In this document: in pieces, positions 1 to 5,215 of the stretch | Position numbering within the stretch: position 1 is the first letter of the stretch | Layout of the letters: the number at the start of each line of letters is the position of its first letter | Assembly: GCA_016875755.1 (NCBI GenBank) | Contig: VGOX01000202.1 | Location: 1 to 5,215, forward strand | Direction of reading: 5' to 3' | DNA from: Chloroflexota bacterium | Lineage (GTDB): Bacteria; Chloroflexota; Anaerolineae; Anaerolineales; Villigracilaceae | DNA length: 5,215 nt | Position numbers and translations under genes: made by a program | Notes under the pieces: generated by a model | Told to the model about the DNA's origin: nothing | What the model saw: the letters and a program-made list of their open reading frames with translations, nothing else | Databases searched by the model: none

Positions 1-51
1 CGTGGAAATCACTGGCGCAATGCTTTGTAAAAGTGCTACAATTTCATTCAT
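1..51 (-). CDS. Start of a gene, probably an IS transposase (cut by left edge)
   Basis: An ATG at 51-49 opens a frame that runs off the left edge without a stop, giving 17 residues, MNEIVALLQSIAPVIST. This resembles from memory the N-terminus of a group of DDE transposases in cyanobacteria and Chloroflexota, in which a helical start is followed by a conserved MTGRVTMLG stretch; that stretch would lie outside the window. The structured DNA just upstream (52-112) fits an insertion sequence end. Seventeen residues are too few to prove this, so the family assignment is an inference; a chance open frame cannot be excluded. Confidence 0.4.
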   Translation of the reverse strand, partial: MNEIVALLQSIAPVIST

Positions 52-112
52 GGGCTTCTCGGTGTAAGTTTGTTGTCACAAACCTACTTTACCCGAAAAG
101 CCCTACTTTTTT
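52..112. promoter_or_regulatory. Long imperfect hairpin with T-run: possible IS end, terminator, or start-codon-masking structure
   Basis: Bases 52-62 (GGGCTTCTCGG) pair with 93-103 (CCGAAAAGCCC) with one mismatch. Pairing continues through 64-67 with 89-92, and GTTTGT (68-73) pairs with ACAAAC (78-83) around the loop TGTC. A run of six T follows at 107-112, so on the plus strand it looks like a Rho-independent terminator. On the minus strand the same stem ends directly at the ATG at 51 and includes the purine-rich GAGAAG that would be its ribosome binding site. IS elements such as IS10 are known to mask transposase starts this way in transcripts entering from outside; that role here is inferred. 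Confidence 0.55.
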
Positions 113-263
113 AGATCATTTTTTGGCAAAGGTATTGTTTAATGAACTAAATAAGAACCTGTCCTAAAATTATGATGTTGAGCAGGATATGGGCACAAGT
201 TATATGAACAAAAGCCAACCAGTTTTATGTTTCTTGCACCAGTGAGTAGCGATACTGCGCTGT

Positions 264-275
264 TTGGTTAACCAA
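264..275. promoter_or_regulatory. Perfect 12-bp palindrome, possible operator
   Basis: TTGGTTAACCAA is a perfect palindrome about 95 bases upstream of the start codon of the secreted-protein gene and just before the promoter-like elements. Such sites often bind dimeric regulators, but no known consensus is matched and a chance occurrence in AT-rich DNA is possible. Confidence 0.2.
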
Positions 276-289
276 CTAAGTGCGGCTAT

Positions 290-319
290 TTGCGCTAGAG
301 CAAGGACTTTTTTTATATT
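290..319 (+). promoter_or_regulatory. Weak sigma70-like promoter candidate for the secreted-protein gene
   Basis: TTGCGC (290-295) and TATATT (314-319) are separated by 18 bases and lie about 50 bases upstream of the start codon. The -10 element is close to TATAAT; the -35 element is a weak match. This is a pattern match only, and other AT-rich pairs nearby could serve. Confidence 0.25.
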
Positions 320-360
320 TTCAGGCATAATTACAATCAAAAAATATTTCAAGTAGATTT

Positions 361-364
361 GGAG
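361..364 (+). promoter_or_regulatory. Ribosome binding site of the secreted-protein gene
   Basis: GGAG, with five bases (AATTA) before the ATG at 370. It supports that start, which is also the one that gives a complete signal peptide. Confidence 0.7.
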
Positions 365-369
365 AATTA

Positions 370-861
370 ATGAAGAAAATATTCTTTCTAGTATTGGCAA
401 TTGCAGTGTTCATCCCATTTGCCGCCACGTTTGCTGCTGGCGAATTTGACTACATTGTCATCAAAGGACCCGGCATTACGGGCGACATCAATGTGTCCAA
501 CCCCTTATTCACTGCGGATATCAATACCTTTGCCGATTTTTCCAAAGGTAGCATTGAACCGCCAACAGACCCCGGTCAGGGCTACCAAATTGTGCGGATG
601 CACGCCGATGGCAGCAAAGGCATTCCCTACGATCAATTGCATTACTATCCCTATACCGGATACGTGTACTACGATGGCATTGTCAACGGTTTTTCTGAGG
701 ATGGCGGCAAATGGTATATCGCCAATCCCGAGATCGAAGAGCCATTCCGCGCCATTCTTGCCGAAGATGCGCGGCTGACATGGATTCCCTTCGCGGTATT
801 AGCCGTCCTGTTGACTGGTTTTTTCGTGGCGTATCAAATGAAGCCCAAACAACCAAATTAA
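370..861 (+). CDS. Small secreted, membrane-anchored protein of unknown function
   Basis: I do not recognise a named family. The 163-residue protein starts with Lys-Lys and a hydrophobic signal peptide (residues 1-22, likely cut near TFA|AG). An extracytoplasmic part of about 115 residues follows, then one C-terminal membrane helix (about 137-156) and a short tail, KPKQPN; this gives a type I topology. The outer part begins FDYIVIKGPGITGDI and is rich in tyrosine (seven within residues 87-102). It has no cysteine, no heme motif and no obvious metal site. GGAG at 361-364, five bases before the ATG, supports the start. The gene stands alone on the plus strand and converges on the cytochrome b gene, so the two do not share a transcript and there is no operon clue to its role. 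Expression, secretion and anchoring look secure; the function is unknown. Confidence 0.85.
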   Translation: MKKIFFLVLAIAVFIPFAATFAAGEFDYIVIKGPGITGDINVSNPLFTADINTFADFSKGSIEPPTDPGQGYQIVRMHADGSKGIPYDQLHYYPYTGYVYYDGIVNGFSEDGGKWYIANPEIEEPFRAILAEDARLTWIPFAVLAVLLTGFFVAYQMKPKQPN

Positions 862-900
862 AAAAAAGAGCGCATGGCAAACGTCATGCGCTCTTTTTTT
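861..900. terminator. Bidirectional Rho-independent terminator
   Basis: A perfect 16-bp stem: AAAAAAAGAGCGCATG at 861-876 pairs with 885-900. The 8-base spacer can add a G-T and a C-G pair, leaving an AAAC tetraloop. Each strand has a GC-rich stem followed by seven T, so it can stop transcripts from both sides. The stem begins in the last base of the stop codon of the plus-strand gene (859-861) and ends six bases before the stop codon of the minus-strand cytochrome b gene (907-909). Confidence 0.93.
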
Positions 901-906
901 AAGTAT

Positions 907-2970
907 CTATCGAACAATCACCATATCACTTTTATCATCATAACTAAACACTACAACCTGCCCCACACTCAGGTCAAGTGTATCTGAGTACACTACACGA
1001 TAATCATTTTCGTCATCCTTCAGGCGCATTTCAATTTGATGTGAACCTGCCGGAATGGAAAGAAATTCAAGCGCCGAAATGCGCCCGTTGCCGCCAATGC
1101 CTGAGGGCTGATACGTCTCTTCCAAAATCGTTTCGCCGTCCATCACAACGATCACACTCACAGGGTAATGCTCGCCGCCAAAAATCTTTTCGGCATCTGC
1201 CCCTTCGGGCAGGGTCATGCCTTCGGGAATTGCCGCAACCGAAATCTTGCCTTTTAAATCCAATGCCACGCGAATGGCAGAACCATCGGCAGAAGCCATG
1301 CCAGCGGAAATATCCAGCGGCAAAGCAAGCGCAAAAACACCAAACATCAAAAGCGTTCCGATCAACGTGCTCACAATGGATTGAATCAGTTTATTGCGCT
1401 CCTTCACAGGCGGCAACACAGGCGCAGACTTTTTTGCTTGCATTTCACTGCGGTGCAGGTTGTTCAGAAAATTCAAAACTGTTTTGGGGTTGCCCGGCGT
1501 TGTCTCCAGCCAATGCACTTCCTTTGTGACCAATGCGTGGCGCGAATGCAATCTACTCAAAATCCAATGCGCATCTTCGCGATACACGCCGTCATCATAC
1601 GGATGGGACAGCAAGACGACATCGCGCGCGCCTGCGGTGTGCAGGGATTTGATCCACTCGATATTGACCGCGCTGATGCTTGGCAATATTGCCGTGATGA
1701 CGCGCGCCGCCTCTTCCTCACCGATAGTTGCCACAGCCACAGGAGCATTTTCTCCACTGACGTTTAATTCCGCTGGCAAGCCGCCCAACGCTTCATCCCT
1801 GTGACTCGCAAACAAGACGGTCACAGGGCTGCCATTTTGTTTTTCTTGTGACAGTGCGCCTTTAACCGCGCCGAATACCTGCTCGCCGCTGTAGCCGCCT
1901 TTTAGGTCAATCGCATCGGTGGGACATGCTCCCACACAGATTCCGCAGCCGGTGCATTGCGCGTTATTGATGATCGCCAGTTTGTGATAACCCGAAGAAT
2001 CATTTCGGTCATTCATACGGATCGCGTCGAACGGACATTCGGCGTAGCAAACGTTACAGCCAGTACACTTTGGATCGGTAACAAAAGCAGGCCCGGGGTT
2101 ACGTCCAGAGGCGAGCCAGGGGAGCAGGAACAAACTTCCGCCGACGAGGACCGCCAATCCCCAGAAAATTAAATTGCCCCATAAATCGATCAGCGGCAGA
2201 AATCCCAGATAGAAGGCATCCATTGGCACGGACTGAACCAGTTGCGAGAGATCGGCGGGCATGGCAGATTGAGCAGGTTTGAGAAGCGAAAGAATCACCA
2301 GCCCCACCACGGCTTGAATACTGACCCAACGCGGCGACCACCAGCGTTCACGCGAAAGCCTGAGGCTGTGAATGTAAATGCCAAGAAAACCAATGAGCGG
2401 AATGAAGACATGCAAAAAGATGATGATGACGAAATTGGAAAATGTGCGCGAGGCGAGATCAGTCGCGACATAGGTAAGGCCCGAAGAACCGCCCAGGTAT
2501 TCCATCATGTATTCGGTCATCCATTGGGCGCGTTGATCCCAAATGAGCCAGTAGCCCATGGTGCCTGTCAGCCAAACCATTGCAAGCATGATCCAGCCGC
2601 TCGTCCACGCCAGCCAGCGTTGACCTGAGAAACGATCACTGAACAACATCTTTAGCATGTGCAAAACAATCAGCACGATCATGCCATCGGATGCGTAGCG
2701 GTGCATACTGCGCATGAGCGAACCGAACCAGGTGGAATCGATTTTCTCAACGGTCTGATAGGCGACATCCAAACCGGGACGATACAGGATGGTGAGATAA
2801 ACGCCCGTTGCGATCAGCACGATCAGCATGAAAATGGTCAACGTGCCGAGGTGATAAAACGGATTGAAATCCGATTTGGTGAAACGATTGATAAAGCCTT
2901 CGAATTTTGCCCAAAGTTTTTCAAGGGCGCGGAGGAGTTTGCGTTGAGCGTAGGGGTTGTAATGAGTCAT
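907..2970 (-). CDS. Cytochrome b / 2x[4Fe-4S] ferredoxin / MvhD-like fusion protein with extracytoplasmic C-terminal domain
   Basis: A 687-residue membrane redox protein. Residues 1-290 form a cytochrome b core with six predicted helices. Likely heme ligands are His90 and His104 in helix B and His187 and His201 in helix D; the 14-residue step in helix D is as in bc1-type cytochrome b, whereas b6 has 15. Residues 300-352 hold two CxxCxxCxxxCP motifs (Cys302/305/308/312 and 339/342/345/349) for two [4Fe-4S] clusters, on the cytoplasmic side by helix count. Residues 381-507 resemble MvhD-type hydrogenase iron-sulfur subunits (GARDVVLLSHPYDDGVYRED matches the usual GADGVLV-GC-GDCHYR region) but have lost the cysteines. 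A seventh helix (531-552) leads to a beta-rich outer domain (553-687). The PEWY quinone-site motif is absent. A role in electron transfer between quinones and a cytoplasmic iron-sulfur partner is inferred. The start at 2970 is preferred over the ATG at 3009, which lies in a repeat. Confidence 0.9.
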   Translation of the reverse strand: MTHYNPYAQRKLLRALEKLWAKFEGFINRFTKSDFNPFYHLGTLTIFMLIVLIATGVYLTILYRPGLDVAYQTVEKIDSTWFGSLMRSMHRYASDGMIVLIVLHMLKMLFSDRFSGQRWLAWTSGWIMLAMVWLTGTMGYWLIWDQRAQWMTEYMMEYLGGSSGLTYVATDLASRTFSNFVIIIFLHVFIPLIGFLGIYIHSLRLSRERWWSPRWVSIQAVVGLVILSLLKPAQSAMPADLSQLVQSVPMDAFYLGFLPLIDLWGNLIFWGLAVLVGGSLFLLPWLASGRNPGPAFVTDPKCTGCNVCYAECPFDAIRMNDRNDSSGYHKLAIINNAQCTGCGICVGACPTDAIDLKGGYSGEQVFGAVKGALSQEKQNGSPVTVLFASHRDEALGGLPAELNVSGENAPVAVATIGEEEAARVITAILPSISAVNIEWIKSLHTAGARDVVLLSHPYDDGVYREDAHWILSRLHSRHALVTKEVHWLETTPGNPKTVLNFLNNLHRSEMQAKKSAPVLPPVKERNKLIQSIVSTLIGTLLMFGVFALALPLDISAGMASADGSAIRVALDLKGKISVAAIPEGMTLPEGADAEKIFGGEHYPVSVIVVMDGETILEETYQPSGIGGNGRISALEFLSIPAGSHQIEMRLKDDENDYRVVYSDTLDLSVGQVVVFSYDDKSDMVIVR

Positions 2971-2974
2971 TGAT

Positions 2975-2979
2975 TCCTT
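2975..2979 (-). promoter_or_regulatory. Ribosome binding site that decides the cytochrome b fusion start
   Basis: On the minus strand AAGGA stands four bases (ATCA) before the ATG at 2970. The protein from this ATG starts MTHYNPYAQRK, a normal amphipathic N-terminus of cytochrome b. The upstream ATG at 3009 would add 13 residues encoded by the hairpin repeat and has no good binding site. Confidence 0.7.
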
Positions 2980-2981
2980 TT

Positions 2982-3049
2982 TTAACCACAAAGGGACACG
3001 AAGAGTCACAAAGGTTTTCTTCGTGTCCCTTTGTGTCCTTCGTGGTTAA
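2982..3049. repeat. Dispersed hairpin repeat (CCACAAAGGGACACGAAG type) between the two minus-strand genes
   Basis: A perfect 18-bp inverted repeat, CACAAAGGGACACGAAGA at 2987-3004 with its complement at 3018-3035, has a 13-base loop. The outermost 8 bases, TTAACCAC at 2982-2989, also match GTGGTTAA at 3042-3049, so two alternative pairings exist. The right arm carries six extra bases (3036-3041) that look like a partial duplicate of the unit. From memory, such CCACGAAGGACACGAAG elements are scattered between genes in Chloroflexota and some other bacteria. No T-run follows the stem on the minus strand, so it is not a standard terminator for the ATPase gene; it may instead stabilise the transcript end or attenuate read-through. 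The ATPase stop codon (3048-3046) lies in its right edge. Confidence 0.8.
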
Positions 3050-5215
3050 TTTTCTTTTTCTTCCAATAATGGAAATTTATTCATCTTCATGGCATTGGTC
3101 GTAACAAAGATACTGCTTGCCACCATTGCAAAAGCAGAGAAAACAGGTTGCAGCAATCCTGCCATAGCAAGCCCAACGCCGAGCAGGTTGTAGATCACTG
3201 CCCAGCCTAAATTCTGTTTGACACGTTTCATCGATTCGCGTGACAGATCCACCAGCCACGGGATGACGCGCAGATCGTCGCGCACGAGCACAATGTCCGC
3301 GGCGGAACGGGCAACATCGGTTCCATGATTCATGGCAAGCCCGATCGTAGCGGCGGCGAGTGCGGGACCGTCATTAATGCCGTCGCCGACCATTGCTGAA
3401 TTTTCGCCCAGCCGTTTCATCTTGTCATCGGGGCGAAGCGCAGCGCTGACAGGAATGCCCAACGTCTTTTGCCAACGTTCGCCCGCGCTGGCTTCATCGC
3501 CGGTCAACACGCCGAGTTCAAATCCGCGTGATTGCAATTGCCGAACCGTCTCTTGCGCTTCGGCGCGGATGGTTTCACCCAGCGCGAGGATGCCCATCAC
3601 TTGTCCATCCCAACCAGCATAGACGACGATGTGCCCCGCTTCTTTCCACGCCTCAGCCTGTTGACTGATCTCCGCAGACATGCTCAACCCTTCAGCAGAC
3701 ATGAGGCGGGCAGAGCCGATGTGAACTGGAGATTGGTAATTGGTAACTGATAATTGACCAACAATGCCGAGAGCGGGGAGGACTTTGAAGGATGTTGGTT
3801 TAATGAGTTCAATATTTTGAGTCTTGGCATATTCCACAATCGCCTTCGCCAGGGGATGTTCCGACTCGTTCTCAACCGAAGCGACAATTTGTAGAAACTG
3901 CACACTGTCCACTGCCAACTGATCACTGACCACTTTCAGCACCTTCATTGGCAACTGGCTGAGCGTTCCCGTTTTATCGAAGAAGATTCGCTCCACTTTG
4001 GCGAGCCGCTCAAGCGCAGATGTACTGCGTAAAATGATTCCGGATTCCGCAGCGCGTTCCAGCGAAAGCCACAACGTCAGCGGAGTGGCAAGCCCCAGCG
4101 CACACGGGCACGCGATCAACAAAACAGACAACGCTACCAATATACCCGTTTCAAGTCCGTCAATCGAATACCAGATCAGAAAGGCAATCGTCGCCAATGC
4201 CAGTGCCAGCGGAGTCATCCACGCCGAGAGTTTGTCCACCATTCTTTCAAGCGGAGAACGCGCCCACAACGCCTCATGCAGCAAACGCCCGATCTGTCCC
4301 GCCGTGGTGGACGCACCCACCGCCGTTGCGATCACTTCAAAACTGCCATCGAGGTTAATCGTCCCCGCTTGAACCTTATCGCCTTCATGGCGCGTCACTG
4401 GCTTGGGTTCGCCTGTCAATAAAGACTCGTCCACGTCGCCTTCACCGATGGCAATCAAACCATCCACAGCGAAGCACTCGCCCGGGCGAACCCGCACGCG
4501 CATACCGGGCTTCAGTTCCGAAACATTGACAACCTTATCATGTTCATCAGAAACAACCGTCGCCTGATCTGGAATTTTTTCCAATAAACGCGAAACCGCT
4601 TTTTTGCTGGATTTGTGCGCCTGCATTTCGAGCCAACGTCCAATCGAAACAAGGAAGATGAGCATGGTGGCGGTGTCAAAATATAAACCGCCATGCCCTA
4701 AAATTAAATTGCGAACCGATAACCCAAACGCCGAGAATGTTCCGATCATAATTAGTGTATGAATGTTGGGTTGCCCGCGTAGGAGGCTTGCAAACCCGGC
4801 GCGTAAAATCGGCAGCCCCAGCAGAATCAAAACGGGCAGGCTCGAAACCAGCATCATGATCTGGAAGAAATGCACGAGCCACGCCGTCTCTGGGGTTGCC
4901 CAGCCCATTAACTCACGCACATAAATTCCGCCGCCCACGATCATATCGTGCAAGACCATCACACCGCCGATCAATAAACGGGTGAAAAAAGATTCTTCTT
5001 CATCGCGCGGCTTTTCGTCCGGCAGCGTGGCTTGATACCCAAGCGAGCGTACGCGCCGTTTTAGCGATTGGTGATTGGTAATTGATGTATCAAAGGTGAT
5101 GTTGGCTTGCTGTTGGATAAAACTCACCTCCGCGCTAACCACACCTTTCGTGCGTTTGAGGTTTTCGCTAACCAGCCACGCACAGGATGAACACCACATG
5201 CCGCCAAGTGTGAGG
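3046..5215 (-). CDS. P1B-type copper(I)-transporting ATPase (N-terminus cut by right edge)
   Basis: 722 codons are visible and the frame stays open to the right edge. Numbered from the Met at 5199, preceded in frame by LTLGG: the metal-binding domain has GMWCSSCAW (Cys3, Cys6), a form typical of CcoI/FixI and CopA relatives. Eight membrane helices follow in the family order: two before M1 (about 76-96, 108-131), then 144-165, 172-190, 325-345, 351-372 with the transport motif CPC at 364-366, 664-684 and 687-706. The actuator TGEP is at 262-265, the phosphorylated Asp408 is in DKTGT, SEHP is at 446-449, TGD at 566-568 and GDGIND at 605-610. YN (670-671) and MVASS (692-696) in the last two helices fit the Cu(I) class P1B-1. 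It should export Cu(I) from the cytoplasm using ATP. Export for detoxification and copper supply to an oxidase cannot be told apart here. Three heptad-repeat tracts are translated within it. Confidence 0.95.
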   Translation of the reverse strand, partial: LTLGGMWCSSCAWLVSENLKRTKGVVSAEVSFIQQQANITFDTSITNHQSLKRRVRSLGYQATLPDEKPRDEEESFFTRLLIGGVMVLHDMIVGGGIYVRELMGWATPETAWLVHFFQIMMLVSSLPVLILLGLPILRAGFASLLRGQPNIHTLIMIGTFSAFGLSVRNLILGHGGLYFDTATMLIFLVSIGRWLEMQAHKSSKKAVSRLLEKIPDQATVVSDEHDKVVNVSELKPGMRVRVRPGECFAVDGLIAIGEGDVDESLLTGEPKPVTRHEGDKVQAGTINLDGSFEVIATAVGASTTAGQIGRLLHEALWARSPLERMVDKLSAWMTPLALALATIAFLIWYSIDGLETGILVALSVLLIACPCALGLATPLTLWLSLERAAESGIILRSTSALERLAKVERIFFDKTGTLSQLPMKVLKVVSDQLAVDSVQFLQIVASVENESEHPLAKAIVEYAKTQNIELIKPTSFKVLPALGIVGQLSVTNYQSPVHIGSARLMSAEGLSMSAEISQQAEAWKEAGHIVVYAGWDGQVMGILALGETIRAEAQETVRQLQSRGFELGVLTGDEASAGERWQKTLGIPVSAALRPDDKMKRLGENSAMVGDGINDGPALAAATIGLAMNHGTDVARSAADIVLVRDDLRVIPWLVDLSRESMKRVKQNLGWAVIYNLLGVGLAMAGLLQPVFSAFAMVASSIFVTTNAMKMNKFPLLEEKEN
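3721..3755. repeat. Heptad tandem repeat tract 1 inside the ATPase gene (5 units)
   Basis: Five consecutive 7-base units lie exactly in phase, with central copies GGTAATT (3735-3741) and GGTAACT (3742-3748) flanked by diverged ones. In the ATPase frame the tract encodes QLSVTNYQSPVH (residues 482-493), a loop of the nucleotide-binding domain just before IGSARLM. TNYQSP and NYQLP peptides are, from general knowledge, the usual readout of such heptad repeats in cyanobacteria and Chloroflexota. Confidence 0.8.
3894..3935. repeat. Heptad tandem repeat tract 2 inside the ATPase gene (6 units, NNNACTG)
   Basis: Six consecutive 7-base units: on the plus strand ACTG recurs at the end of the first five (3897-3900, 3904-3907, 3911-3914, 3918-3921, 3925-3928), and the sixth ends ACTT. 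It encodes KVVSDQLAVDSVQFL (422-436), which joins the phosphorylation domain to the nucleotide-binding domain. The frame stays intact because 42 bases is a multiple of 3. Confidence 0.85.
5064..5084. repeat. Heptad tandem repeat tract 3 inside the ATPase gene (3 units)
   Basis: Three consecutive 7-base units ending in ATTG: GCGATTG, GTGATTG and GTAATTG. It shares the exact 12-mer GATTGGTAATTG with tract 1 (5073-5084 and 3731-3742). It encodes SITNHQSL (39-46), a loop in the N-terminal metal-binding domain. Confidence 0.7.

Larger units (their letters stand above)
113..360. other. AT-rich intergenic region, no supported gene
   Basis: This stretch of about 250 bases is visibly richer in A and T than the genes to its right. 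A minus-strand open frame (200-400) crosses it but has no recognisable motifs and overlaps the start of the secreted-protein gene, so it is not accepted. Besides the palindrome at 264-275 and the weak promoter-like pair at 290-319, no tRNA, riboswitch or repeat array was seen. It may contain decayed DNA from the neighbouring suspected insertion sequence. Confidence 0.5.

Noticed and set aside
200..400. Minus-strand open frame of 66 residues upstream of the secreted-protein gene
   Set aside because: Its start lies within the secreted-protein coding region, it has no recognisable motif and the region is AT-rich; a remnant of mobile DNA is possible but cannot be supported.
978..2973. Several long plus-strand open frames (for example 978-1529, 1394-1804, 2242-2628, 2659-2973)
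   Set aside because: They are antisense to the well-supported cytochrome b fusion gene, have composition typical of shadow frames, and show no motifs.
2971..3009. Longer N-terminus of the cytochrome b fusion, starting at the ATG at 3009
   Set aside because: The 13 extra residues are encoded by the hairpin repeat, there is no good ribosome binding site, and the ATG at 2970 has AAGGA at four bases.
2987..3035. Rho-independent terminator for the ATPase gene
   Set aside because: The stem is strong but is followed on the minus strand by GTTAAAAAAGG instead of a T-run; the T-rich side faces the plus strand, where no gene ends here.
3684..3926. Minus-strand open frame encoding NYQLPITNLQ-like residues
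   Set aside because: It is a shifted reading of the ATPase gene across both heptad tracts; the peptide is what these repeats give in that frame.
3721..3935. Heptad tracts as a CRISPR array or sequencing artefact
   Set aside because: The units are 7 bases long without spacers, and the ATPase frame remains intact with all catalytic motifs, so neither explanation fits.

Overview
The window looks like a piece of a Chloroflexota genome, most likely Anaerolineae (an inference, not proven). The support is moderate: short heptad tandem repeats of the TTGGTAA and CAGTNNN kind lie inside a coding region, a dispersed hairpin repeat of the CCACAAAGGGACACGAAG type sits between genes, and there is a cytochrome b fused to ferredoxin and MvhD-like domains. 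Both ends of the window cut through genes.

Layout from left to right. Bases 1-51 (minus strand) hold the first 17 codons of a gene that resembles the start of an IS transposase. A long hairpin with a T-run (52-112) covers its translation start. Bases 113-360 are AT-rich and non-coding, with a perfect 12-bp palindrome and a weak promoter-like pair. A small secreted, membrane-anchored protein of unknown function follows (370-861, plus strand). A perfect 16-bp stem flanked by A and T runs (861-900) is a bidirectional terminator between it and the next gene, which runs towards it.

The right four fifths are two minus-strand genes, probably one transcription unit read from right to left. The first is a P1B-type copper(I)-transporting ATPase (3046 to beyond the right edge, N-terminus cut off). 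The second is a 687-residue multidomain redox protein (907-2970): a diheme cytochrome b, two [4Fe-4S] clusters, a cysteine-less domain resembling the MvhD/hydrogenase delta subunit, a seventh membrane helix and an extracytoplasmic C-terminal domain. The 75-base gap between them is almost filled by a hairpin repeat, and the ATPase stop codon lies inside the repeat's edge.

How they might work together: the cytochrome b/ferredoxin protein could pass electrons between the quinone pool and a cytoplasmic iron-sulfur partner, while the ATPase moves copper, perhaps for detoxification or for maturation of a copper respiratory enzyme. The link between the two is inferred from gene order alone. The most unusual items are the fusion protein with its lost cysteines and its lack of a PEWY motif, and the three heptad-repeat tracts translated in frame within the ATPase.
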